From contig CALETX010000398.1 in assembly GCA_937920455.1 (NCBI GenBank), forward strand, positions 1 to 11,356: a DNA stretch of 11,356 bases. The letters are read 5' to 3'. The stretch is from an uncultured bacterium (GTDB lineage: Bacteria; Verrucomicrobiota; Kiritimatiellia; UBA8416; CALETX01). The position numbers and the translations under genes are program-made. Below, one piece after another: positions 1 through 5,999 of this stretch. Every line of letters starts with the position of its first letter. Position 1 is the stretch's first letter. The notes under the pieces were generated by a model. That model did not search any database. It was not told where the DNA came from and saw only the letters and a program-made list of their open reading frames with translations.

Positions 1-85
1 GCTGTTCAATCAAGCCATGTTCCCCTCTTTCAGGGCTGGTCTTCCCAACTCCTTCTGCCATCGAGGGATGGTGACGGGGTATCAC
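1..85 (-). CDS. Possible 5' end of a third gene in the cupin-dehydrogenase operon (partial)
   Basis: An open frame on the minus strand starts with GTG at 85 and runs off the left edge after 28 codons. The GTG overlaps the TGA stop of the upstream dehydrogenase as GTGA, the usual arrangement of translationally coupled genes. An in-frame ATG at 61 is an alternative start, but neither start has a clear Shine-Dalgarno sequence. From the ATG the visible peptide reads MAEGVGKTSPERGEHGLIEQ. I do not recognise it, and a frame this short could be open by chance. The call rests on the tight overlap and the lack of a terminator after the dehydrogenase gene. Confidence 0.3.
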   Translation of the reverse strand, partial: MIPRHHPSMAEGVGKTSPERGEHGLIEQ

Positions 86-1233
86 CGACCGGTCTGCTGT
101 TCCTGAGACGCATCTGTATTGAAGATGCGTTCGAGAAACCAGACGACATCATCGCGGGCAACGGGCCGCGGATTTGCCTTTGTGGATCCGGAGGCAAGTG
201 TCTCTTCGATGATCGTATCTCTTTCACGGAGCGGAACGCCACTGAAAGGAGACCGGATTCCGAGCCTGAGCGTGAGTTGTTCAACAAAAAAGAGCAAATC
301 AGAGCCCACCAGATCGCACAAAGTCTCATACTTTGATCCAATGGCTGGTCTGTTGAACTCGATGGCGTGAGGCAGACAGACGGAGCAGGCAAGGCCGTGC
401 GGCACTCCGTATCTTGCGCCAAGGGGGTGTGCGAGTCCGTGCACGACGCCCAGTCTGGCGTGCGAAAGCGCCACGCCTGCCAGGAAACTTCCTGTCAGGA
501 GGCTCTTCAGGTGCGTTGTGTTTGGACTTTCATACGCCGGCTGCAAAGATGATGCGATTAGCTCAACAGCCTTTGACGCGAGCTGATCGCTGAGCCATGT
601 TGCATATTTGCTCGTGAACGATTCTATCGCCTGTGTCAGGGCGTCCATGCCGGAGGCGGCGAGAACGCTGGGCGGACAAGTCTGAAGCAATAAAGAATCC
701 AGGATAACGAGTTTTGCGAAAAGGGACGGATGCCTGAAGGATTTCTTTACCCCTGTGTGGGGGTTTGTCAACACGCACACTGACGTGGCTTCAGAGCCGG
801 TGCCGGCGGTGGTCGGAACGGCCAGGAAAGGTGCTGCTGACTGCGGAAGGGAGGTTCCGTCATGGTACTCGACCACGGGTCTGTCGGAGGTGAGCAGCCC
901 TGCCGCGGCCTTTGCTGTATCGAGCACGCTGCCGCCTCCGAGGCCGGCAAGCCAGTTTGCCTTGAAATCGAAAGCAACTCGCCGGAGTTCCTCGACGTCG
1001 GTCAGGCGAGGTTCTCCTCCGCGGTATCGCCAACACAGCACGTTCAGACTATGGGGCTTGTTCTCGAGGATGCGAGCAAGGGCGCCCGATTTCTCCGCTG
1101 ACCTGCTGTGTGCCAGAACACCCCTCGAGCCAAATGCCGCGGCCTCGGCGAGGAGGCGCTTCGACGCGCCTTCCTCAAAGATGACCCGCGCCGGCAGTGC
1201 CAGTTCATAGGGTAGGATTGCTTCCGTTTTCAT
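82..1233 (-). CDS. Iron-containing (type III) alcohol dehydrogenase family protein
   Basis: This is a 383-residue protein of normal length for the family, which covers NAD(P)-dependent oxidoreductases acting on alcohols, aldehydes or hydroxyacids in the cytoplasm. The N-terminal dinucleotide-binding part carries GGGSVLDTAK (99-108) and PTTAGTGSE (140-148). The C-terminal helical part carries the metal site. By the spacing of FucO-type enzymes the ligand positions are D197, Q201, H265 and H279, with H269 in HGLAHPLG as the conserved extra histidine. The second ligand is usually His and here is Gln (GMDALTQAIES), a variation I recall from some subfamilies, so the metal and substrate cannot be assumed. 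The NPRP motif near 354-357 fits the family's C terminus. The gene begins 6 nt after the cupin stop without a good Shine-Dalgarno, so translation is probably coupled. The family call is firm; the substrate is unknown. Confidence 0.93.
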   Translation of the reverse strand: MKTEAILPYELALPARVIFEEGASKRLLAEAAAFGSRGVLAHSRSAEKSGALARILENKPHSLNVLCWRYRGGEPRLTDVEELRRVAFDFKANWLAGLGGGSVLDTAKAAAGLLTSDRPVVEYHDGTSLPQSAAPFLAVPTTAGTGSEATSVCVLTNPHTGVKKSFRHPSLFAKLVILDSLLLQTCPPSVLAASGMDALTQAIESFTSKYATWLSDQLASKAVELIASSLQPAYESPNTTHLKSLLTGSFLAGVALSHARLGVVHGLAHPLGARYGVPHGLACSVCLPHAIEFNRPAIGSKYETLCDLVGSDLLFFVEQLTLRLGIRSPFSGVPLRERDTIIEETLASGSTKANPRPVARDDVVWFLERIFNTDASQEQQTGR

Positions 1234-1239
1234 GCGGGG

Positions 1240-1608
1240 CTATTTTGAAGGCGCTGGCGCCTGATAGGTTGCTATCAGCGCGATTATTTCCAGTTCTTCC
1301 GAAGTGTCGTTGCGTACGGCATGGGCTCCTCCGCCGCCGGTCAGGATACTGTCGCCCACGGCGATACGGGTGGGTGTCTTGCCGTCATCCAGAAGGCCTG
1401 AGCCGCGAGTGACTATGTACACCTCATCCTCGTTGTCGTGTGAATGCATCCCGATGCTTGCGCCTGGTGGAATAATGAGCTTCGCGCAAAGGCGAACTGG
1501 CGCGCGGAACTCCTCTTTTGAGAAATAATGACGTATTGCGACCGTTCCGGTTCCCCCTCGCATGTTGGGGCGCGATTCCATTTTCATCTCTGCGGGTCGT
1601 CGTATCAT
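1240..1608 (-). CDS. Small single-domain cupin protein
   Basis: This is a 122-residue single cupin barrel. Cupin motif 1 is visible as PPGASIGMHSHDNEDEVY, giving metal-ligand candidates H55, H57 and E62. Motif 2 (GDSILTGGGGAHAV) supplies H96. Such proteins bind one divalent metal and serve as isomerases, oxygenases or small-molecule sensors; nothing here picks one. The start at 1608 is preferred over an upstream in-frame ATG at 1647. It has a strong GGAGGT (1615-1620) six bases ahead, and homologues typically begin with MIRR-like residues, whereas the 1647 ATG has no ribosome site. The gene is first in an operon with the dehydrogenase and is divergent from the URO-D family gene. A shared role in modifying a small sugar- or aldehyde-type metabolite is possible but only inferred. 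Confidence 0.88.
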   Translation of the reverse strand: MIRRPAEMKMESRPNMRGGTGTVAIRHYFSKEEFRAPVRLCAKLIIPPGASIGMHSHDNEDEVYIVTRGSGLLDDGKTPTRIAVGDSILTGGGGAHAVRNDTSEELEIIALIATYQAPAPSK

Positions 1609-1729
1609 GGCGTTACCTCCATGAGCGAATGTAACATCAATCTTCATCTGGGTGCAAGAACGTCGGACCGGCCGTTTTGTGAAAAGGACGCGGCTGGGTA
1701 ACTGTTTGACTGCCCTATGAGAAGGTATT

Positions 1730-2785
1730 ATGGTTGCTCACATGGCGTTCGAACGCAATAAACAATTCTTGAAAGATCTGTTTTCCGGTCCTTTCAGGGG
1801 CCATGGAATAATTGTTTCTCCGCCTTGGCCCCCAAATCCCGCCGGCGATTTCCTGTGTTCAGACAAGCCGGCTCATACGTGGGGTCCGTGGATTGAAGAG
1901 AGTTATGAAGCAATGGTTATGCAAAGCCAGGAGATTGACGACGATAGTGTTCCTTACGTGCGTCTGGCCACAACTACAGGCATCTTTGCGGCGGCGTTCG
2001 GGTGCAGGCTTCATGTTTACGAAGGCATGGAGACAAACGCCTGCGCGCTTCCGGCGGTAGAGAATGCTGAGGAGGCCGACGCGTTGCCTGATCCTGACCC
2101 TGTGGATTCTCCGCCACTTGCGAGGTTTTTCGAAATTGCGGCAGTTGCCAGATCGCGTGTGGGCGCCGATGCGCCAATAGGGGTGCCTGACATTCAGAGC
2201 CCGTTCGACATTGCGGTGTTGGTATGGAAGAAGGAAAATATTCTGATGGCGCTGTATGAGAAACCGGATGCTGTCCGGCGCCTTGTCGAAAAGTGCCACA
2301 GGCTGCTTGCCGGATTTCTTCGCGCATTCATTAAAGAGTTTGGGAATGTAAATTTGTGCCATTGTCCAACCGCGTGGGCGCCGCCCGAACTCGGTGTGTG
2401 GTTGTCGGAAGACGAGGCAGGCGCGATTTCGACTGAAATGTTTGAAGAGCATAGTCTGCCGTCACTTGTCGCCCTCAGCAAGGAGTTCGGCGGACTTTTT
2501 GTGCATTGCTGCGCCGCTGCGGATCACCAATACGGAGCTTTTAGGAAAATACCGAATCTGCGGGGGCTGAATCGCGTGTTTCAGAGCCCGGGCCCGATGC
2601 CGGCTATCAGGGCCTTTTCGGGTAAAACGGTACTGATGCAGGCGTGGCTGGATGAGAAGGAAATAGGGAGTTTCCTCGAGATGGCTTTGCCGGACACCCG
2701 TTATCTTTTCAATCCTGGACCGTTACCGGCCGATGAGGCGAAAGCTCTGGTGGAACGTTTCAAGAAAGCCACCGGACGCTCATGA
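1730..2785 (+). CDS. Uroporphyrinogen decarboxylase (URO-D) superfamily protein, methyltransferase-like
   Basis: This is a 351-residue protein resembling the broad URO-D/MtaA-type barrel family, mostly from its C-terminal half. It runs from CHCPTAWAPPE (about 210-220) through a strand ending in GGLFVHCC (254-261) to a distal segment ending FNPGPLPADEAKALVERF. The position of HCC matches the HSCG-type motif that holds zinc in corrinoid-dependent methyltransferases of this superfamily (H259, C260, C261). The usual Gly after Cys is replaced by a second Cys and alanines. It is unlikely to be the haem enzyme HemE, because I do not see the arginine-rich N-terminal substrate motif. A methyl-transfer role is an inference. 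The ATG at 1730 has AGAAGG four bases upstream; an ATG at 1742 lacks one. No corrinoid-protein gene lies nearby. Confidence 0.7.
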   Translation: MVAHMAFERNKQFLKDLFSGPFRGHGIIVSPPWPPNPAGDFLCSDKPAHTWGPWIEESYEAMVMQSQEIDDDSVPYVRLATTTGIFAAAFGCRLHVYEGMETNACALPAVENAEEADALPDPDPVDSPPLARFFEIAAVARSRVGADAPIGVPDIQSPFDIAVLVWKKENILMALYEKPDAVRRLVEKCHRLLAGFLRAFIKEFGNVNLCHCPTAWAPPELGVWLSEDEAGAISTEMFEEHSLPSLVALSKEFGGLFVHCCAAADHQYGAFRKIPNLRGLNRVFQSPGPMPAIRAFSGKTVLMQAWLDEKEIGSFLEMALPDTRYLFNPGPLPADEAKALVERFKKATGRS

Positions 2786-3013
2786 AGCCTTGATAAACTA
2801 TGCGCGGCAGGGTCAAGGCACAATTCCGATCGTGGACACGCCATATTTCGACTGCGCGAGCCATGCGATAGGCCGTGACGGGATGAGCTTGTTTGCTTTG
2901 ACAGAGTGTCCGAACGAGCGCATCGGTGGCTTGATGTTCCATGAATGAGTTGCTTGACCTTTCCCTACGGCCTCTGCGATGATACCGGAGACCTAAACGT
3001 TTGGAGTGGAAAA
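2786..3013 (+). other. 228-nt gap with one doubtful small ORF
   Basis: This gap separates the URO-D family gene from the membrane protein gene. The frame running 2790-2948 is open from a TTG at 2790 (about 52 codons to TGA). Its codon choice resembles the flanking genes, with many G/C third positions, and it ends in ERIGGLMFHE. It has no good ribosome site and I do not recognise it. It may be a gene remnant, a very small protein, or chance. A TTGACC at 2954-2959 followed 19 nt later by GATGAT (2979-2984) could be a weak promoter for the membrane protein gene. No terminator hairpin is apparent. Confidence 0.3.
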
Positions 3014-3628
3014 ATGAGCAGTATCCAACTCAATCTCGATGCGTGGATAAAGAAGGGCATTGATGCTTACAAAGAGGGCCTAGCGCCCCTGGTAATTGCA
3101 GGGTTGATAGCGCTCGTGCTTTCGATTGTGACAGTAGGCATACTGGCCGGGCCGCTGATGGCCGGGTTGGCTCTGATGGCGCTGGCGTATGTGGACAACC
3201 GCGATCCGAAGCCGCAAGTGGGGGATGTTTTTGCAGGTTTTCAGGTATTTGTTCCTGCACTGGTTGTTGGGCTTATAGGCGTGGGCGTGTCACTAATTTC
3301 GGTCGTTTTTGCTAAAATTCCTTTTGCAGGGCCGATCCTGCACGTTGCGGTTTCGGTTGTTATCCAGCCGTATCTGCTTGTGGCGCTGTTTCTTGTCGCT
3401 GATAGAAAGAGGGACATCGGATCGGCGATCAACGAAGCCATTGCGATGGTGAACGCGAACTTTGTGAACCTTCTTACCCTGGCGCTTGTGTCCGGAATAC
3501 TGGGCGGAATCGGCTTGATTGTCTGCGGTATCGGGATTATTGCGACTCTTCCTCTGGGCGTGTGCGTAGCGGCAGCGGCGTGGCGGGATATATACAAGGT
3601 TTCGGACGCTGCTACAGAGACCCGTTAG
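3014..3628 (+). CDS. Multi-pass integral membrane protein of unknown function
   Basis: This is a 204-residue, strongly hydrophobic protein. After a short amphipathic N terminus it shows hydrophobic blocks at about 24-58 (probably two helices around a Gly-Pro turn), 76-100, 106-130 and 150-188. Short charged loops lie between them (DNRDPKP at 61-67, DRKRD at 130-134). The repeated GxxG and Gly-Pro pattern resembles small predicted membrane proteins of the DUF4013 or GPDPase-membrane-domain type, but I cannot assign a family firmly. There is no signal peptide and no enzymatic motif. The start at 3014 has GGAG seven bases upstream; an in-frame upstream ATG at 2945 gives a hydrophilic extension without a ribosome site. 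The PP-loop gene follows after 34 nt, so the two may share a transcript. Confidence 0.8.
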   Translation: MSSIQLNLDAWIKKGIDAYKEGLAPLVIAGLIALVLSIVTVGILAGPLMAGLALMALAYVDNRDPKPQVGDVFAGFQVFVPALVVGLIGVGVSLISVVFAKIPFAGPILHVAVSVVIQPYLLVALFLVADRKRDIGSAINEAIAMVNANFVNLLTLALVSGILGGIGLIVCGIGIIATLPLGVCVAAAAWRDIYKVSDAATETR

Positions 3629-3662
3629 TCCCGGGAAGGTTGGCCAGATTAGGGATACGGCC

Positions 3663-4634
3663 ATGCGAAAAGCTCGGGCGCTTTGTCTTCTTTCCGGTGG
3701 TCTTGACAGCCAGCTTGCTGTATGTGTTCTGAGGGAACAAGGTGTCGAAACTCACGGCATTGTCTTTGAGAGCCCTTTTTTTGACAGCAAGGCTGGGTTG
3801 AAAGCCGCGTCGAAGCTCGGCATCCCGCTTCATGTCGAGGATTTCACCGGTGACATAATGGAACTCTTGCGTCATCCTCCTCATGGTTTCGGTTCTTGCA
3901 TGAATCCCTGTATTGATTGCCATGCCAGAATGTTGAAACGGGCTGGCCAGCTCCTGAAAAAACTGCAAATGGATTTTCTTGCAACGGGCGAGGTCCTTGA
4001 CGAGCGGCCGATGTCGCAGAACCGGGCGAGTCTTGAGACAGTTGCACACGAGTCGGGGTATGGTGAGCTGGTTCTGAGACCACTGAGCGCGAGGCTGCTT
4101 CCGGAAACACGTCCTGAAAGAGAGGGGTTGGTTGACCGTCAGAAGCTTCTGGACCTTAGGGGGCGGAGCAGAAAGCCTCAGATGGAATTGGCGCGGAAGT
4201 ATGGCTTGGCCGACTATCCGACGCCGGCGGGAGGGTGTCTGCTGACCGATCCAGGTTTTTCCAGAAGGCTGAAGGATCTGCTGACTCACGATGCAGATCC
4301 TGATCCGGTGGAAATCGCGCTTCTTAGGATTGGCAGGCATTTCAGGCTTGGAGAGCGCACAAAGCTTGTATTGGGGCGGAACAGAGCTGAGAACGAGATA
4401 ATAGAACAGAAGGCAGGCAACAGGGCGCTTTTGAAGGTGGAGTCGGCTCCTGGCCCCTCGGCCGTTATTTGCGGCGAGGTTTCAGACGACGTTATCCGAA
4501 AAGCAGCCGAAGCATGCGTGCGATACAGCGACGCACCAAAAGGGCAGAAGGCTCGGGTCAGAGTGCGGAAAGACGGCTCGCGAATGATAATCGAAGTTGA
4601 AGATGCGAAGGATACCGTTCTGAAGCCGATATAA
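3663..4634 (+). CDS. PP-loop ATPase with DUF814 domain, probable tRNA thiolation (MnmA/ThiI-like) enzyme
   Basis: This is a 323-residue protein with an N-terminal PP-loop ATP-pyrophosphatase domain: SGGLDS at 11-16, as in enzymes that adenylate a base before sulfur or nitrogen insertion. It has a cysteine cluster C79-x3-C83-x2-C86 (CMNPCIDCH), then ATGEVLDERPMSQ (107-119) and C192 in GGCLLTDP. The NPCI-x-C block matches the catalytic-cysteine region of MnmA 2-thiouridylases. A CxxC plus a distal Cys is the pattern of [4Fe-4S]-dependent thiolases, so C83, C86 and C192 are candidate cluster ligands. The C-terminal part (about 222-323, RIGRHFRLGERTKLVLGRN onward) resembles DUF814/NFACT-R, an RNA-associated domain. 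The most probable role is tRNA sulfur transfer, with the modified base unknown. It is not standard MnmA, which has a beta-barrel C terminus instead. The start has AGGG eight bases upstream. It is convergent with the FHA gene, 10 nt apart. Confidence 0.85.
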   Translation: MRKARALCLLSGGLDSQLAVCVLREQGVETHGIVFESPFFDSKAGLKAASKLGIPLHVEDFTGDIMELLRHPPHGFGSCMNPCIDCHARMLKRAGQLLKKLQMDFLATGEVLDERPMSQNRASLETVAHESGYGELVLRPLSARLLPETRPEREGLVDRQKLLDLRGRSRKPQMELARKYGLADYPTPAGGCLLTDPGFSRRLKDLLTHDADPDPVEIALLRIGRHFRLGERTKLVLGRNRAENEIIEQKAGNRALLKVESAPGPSAVICGEVSDDVIRKAAEACVRYSDAPKGQKARVRVRKDGSRMIIEVEDAKDTVLKPI

Positions 4635-4644
4635 GACAGTTTCG

Positions 4645-5151
4645 TCAGATGGGGCTTGGCGCGCTGCCTGAGAGAATCTTCACGATGAAGACCAGCAACA
4701 TCACCAGGGCGATTATGCCTACGGCTGACAGCGTCACGATCCAGAATAGCTTTGTGTCTTTTTTTGCCTTGAACGCAGATGCGGCGCTTCCGATGGACGT
4801 TGCCGGTATGCGCACGGTCACCTGAGGTCCGGTTGCGGCTTTTGGAGGCTCAAAAGGCTCGATATCGTCACCGTCGAACAGGATGTCCACGCTTCCGACC
4901 GAAACTATATCTTTCGGACTGAGCTGGTGTTCTTTTACCGTCACGCTGTTTAATCTTGTTCCGTTAGTTGAGTTCAGATCTCTCAAGGTGAAGCGGCGCC
5001 CAGAGCGGAGGATAGCGCAATGACGGCTTGATACGGAGGGGTCCTCGAGAACAACGACATTTTCTGAAGCCCTTCCGATGACCATTTCGTCCCTGTCTAT
5101 TTCATATTTTTGACCTTTTTGTGGGCCTGTCATTATCCGTAAATAGGCCAT
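4645..5151 (-). CDS. FHA-domain protein with C-terminal transmembrane anchor
   Basis: This is a 168-residue protein. Residues about 1-95 form a forkhead-associated domain, a phosphothreonine-peptide binder. The core motifs are present: IGRASENVVVLEDPSVSSRHC, read as GR, then SxxH with the conserved Ser-Arg-His, and later LNSTNGTRLN, the NG loop. A linker of about 40 residues rich in Ala/Pro/Thr leads to one hydrophobic helix (LFWIVTLSAVGIIALVMLLV and on) just before the C terminus. This suggests a tail-anchored protein with the FHA domain in the cytoplasm. Such proteins usually act with Ser/Thr kinases or secretion systems, but neither is present in the window. The start at 5151 is preferred over 5217 because it begins directly at the FHA fold and has AGGA about 8-9 bases upstream. 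It is divergent from the HAD gene. Confidence 0.92.
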   Translation of the reverse strand: MAYLRIMTGPQKGQKYEIDRDEMVIGRASENVVVLEDPSVSSRHCAILRSGRRFTLRDLNSTNGTRLNSVTVKEHQLSPKDIVSVGSVDILFDGDDIEPFEPPKAATGPQVTVRIPATSIGSAASAFKAKKDTKLFWIVTLSAVGIIALVMLLVFIVKILSGSAPSPI

Positions 5152-5204
5152 CGGTCTTTCCTCCCGCTTTGGTCTCAGATTTACCTTGCACAAAAAAATG
5201 AATG

Positions 5205-5210
5205 TGTCAA
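5205..5210 (-). promoter_or_regulatory. Possible -35 element for the FHA gene
   Basis: On the minus strand the hexamer TTGACA occurs in the gap between the two divergent genes. The best AT-rich downstream candidate, TAAATC, is 21 nt away, longer than the usual 16-18. The -35 match is exact but the promoter as a whole is weakly supported. Confidence 0.25.
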
Positions 5211-5278
5211 CTACCACTTTGTGTTACAGGGGTGGGAAACATCTTCATGGCTCTGTTGATGACGATGAGGGAGGGAGG

Positions 5279-5944
5279 ATGACGGCGGCTGTGCTTTTCG
5301 ATCTGGACGGCCTTCTTGCAGACACTGAGCCTCTCCATTGCCTGGCGTACCAGGAGGTGCTAGGTCGGCGAGGAGTGATTCTTGGAGAGGATCAGTACGT
5401 GGAGCACTGGGTAAGGAATGGAAGAGGAATAGCGGAATTTCTGGCCAAGCAAGGGATATGCGCGGATCCTGAGGCTATTCGGGTTGAAAAGTCTGCCTTG
5501 TACAGGGAACTCATTGCCAAACATGCCAAGCCGATGCCAGGCGCGCTGGAGATTCTGGAGCGTCTGGCGCCGGTTGCGAAGCTGGCTCTTGCATCGTCCT
5601 CATATCCGGACGCGGTGGCTGCCGTGCTGGCTGCGCTGGATATGAGCTGTTATTTTGATGTTGTGGTGACACGAACCGATGTGATGCGGGTGAAGCCTGA
5701 GCCAGATATTTTTATAGTTGCTGCGCGGAGGTTAGGGGTGAAGCCAGAAAAGTGCGTGGTGATAGAGGATGCGGAAAAAGGGATTGTGGCGGCAAAGAGA
5801 GCAGGAATGCGATGCTTGGCGGTGCCAAATCGTTTTACCAGGCACCATGATTTTTCCGCAGCTGATATGGTTGTGCGCTCCCTTGACGACATCAATGCTG
5901 AGATGTTGATGAATATGTGCTCAGGTCAGGAAAAAGGAGGTTGA
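5279..5944 (+). CDS. HAD-superfamily hydrolase, beta-phosphoglucomutase-like subfamily
   Basis: This is a 221-residue haloacid-dehalogenase fold protein of the phosphatase/phosphomutase type with a helical cap. Motif I is FDLDGLLADTEP with nucleophile D8 and acid/base D10. Motif II is the serine run in LASSSYP (S106-S108). Motif III is K139 in VKPEPDIF. Motif IV is IEDAEKG with E163 and D164 binding magnesium. The KPxPxxF signature and the order of motifs fit the subfamily that includes beta-phosphoglucomutase and small phosphate-ester phosphatases. The substrate cannot be told from sequence. The start at 5279 sits behind the purine-rich AGGGAGGG stretch and places the nucleophile eight residues in, as normal; an in-frame ATG at 5186 would add an unrelated leader. 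It ends 55 nt before gltX and may be first in that operon. Confidence 0.92.
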   Translation: MTAAVLFDLDGLLADTEPLHCLAYQEVLGRRGVILGEDQYVEHWVRNGRGIAEFLAKQGICADPEAIRVEKSALYRELIAKHAKPMPGALEILERLAPVAKLALASSSYPDAVAAVLAALDMSCYFDVVVTRTDVMRVKPEPDIFIVAARRLGVKPEKCVVIEDAEKGIVAAKRAGMRCLAVPNRFTRHHDFSAADMVVRSLDDINAEMLMNMCSGQEKGG

Positions 5945-5960
5945 GAGTTTTTTGTGTTTT

Positions 5961-5979
5961 GAGCTAGTTTTTGTAGCTC
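5961..5979 (+). repeat. Perfect 6-bp inverted repeat ahead of gltX
   Basis: GAGCTA (5961-5966) and TAGCTC (5974-5979) are separated by a 7-nt loop. They lie directly upstream of the AGAGGAG ribosome site of gltX (5982-5988). The hairpin is not followed by a T run, so it does not look like a terminator. It could affect translation initiation or mRNA stability, or it may have no function. Confidence 0.45.
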
Positions 5980-5999
5980 GCAGAGGAGACAAAAGAATA

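Noticed and set aside
65..90. Terminator hairpin at the end of the dehydrogenase gene (GGTGA/TCACC)
   Set aside because: The stem is only 5 bp, overlaps the stop codon and has no T run on the minus strand.
30..422. 130-codon open frame on the minus strand within the dehydrogenase gene
   Set aside because: It lies in another frame of a clear enzyme gene and its translation shows no domain-like pattern.
1700..1731. Promoter for the URO-D family gene: TTGACT at 1706 with TATTAT at 1726
   Set aside because: The spacer is 14 nt, too short, and TATTAT would overlap the ATG at 1730. No better pair was found.
1859..2452. 197-codon minus-strand frame opposite the URO-D family gene
   Set aside because: It is antisense to a well-supported gene; its composition (many Arg, His, Cys) is that of a shadow frame.
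3612..4340. 242-codon minus-strand frame opposite the PP-loop gene
   Set aside because: It is antisense to a gene with clear PP-loop and cysteine motifs, has no recognisable domain and no ribosome site.
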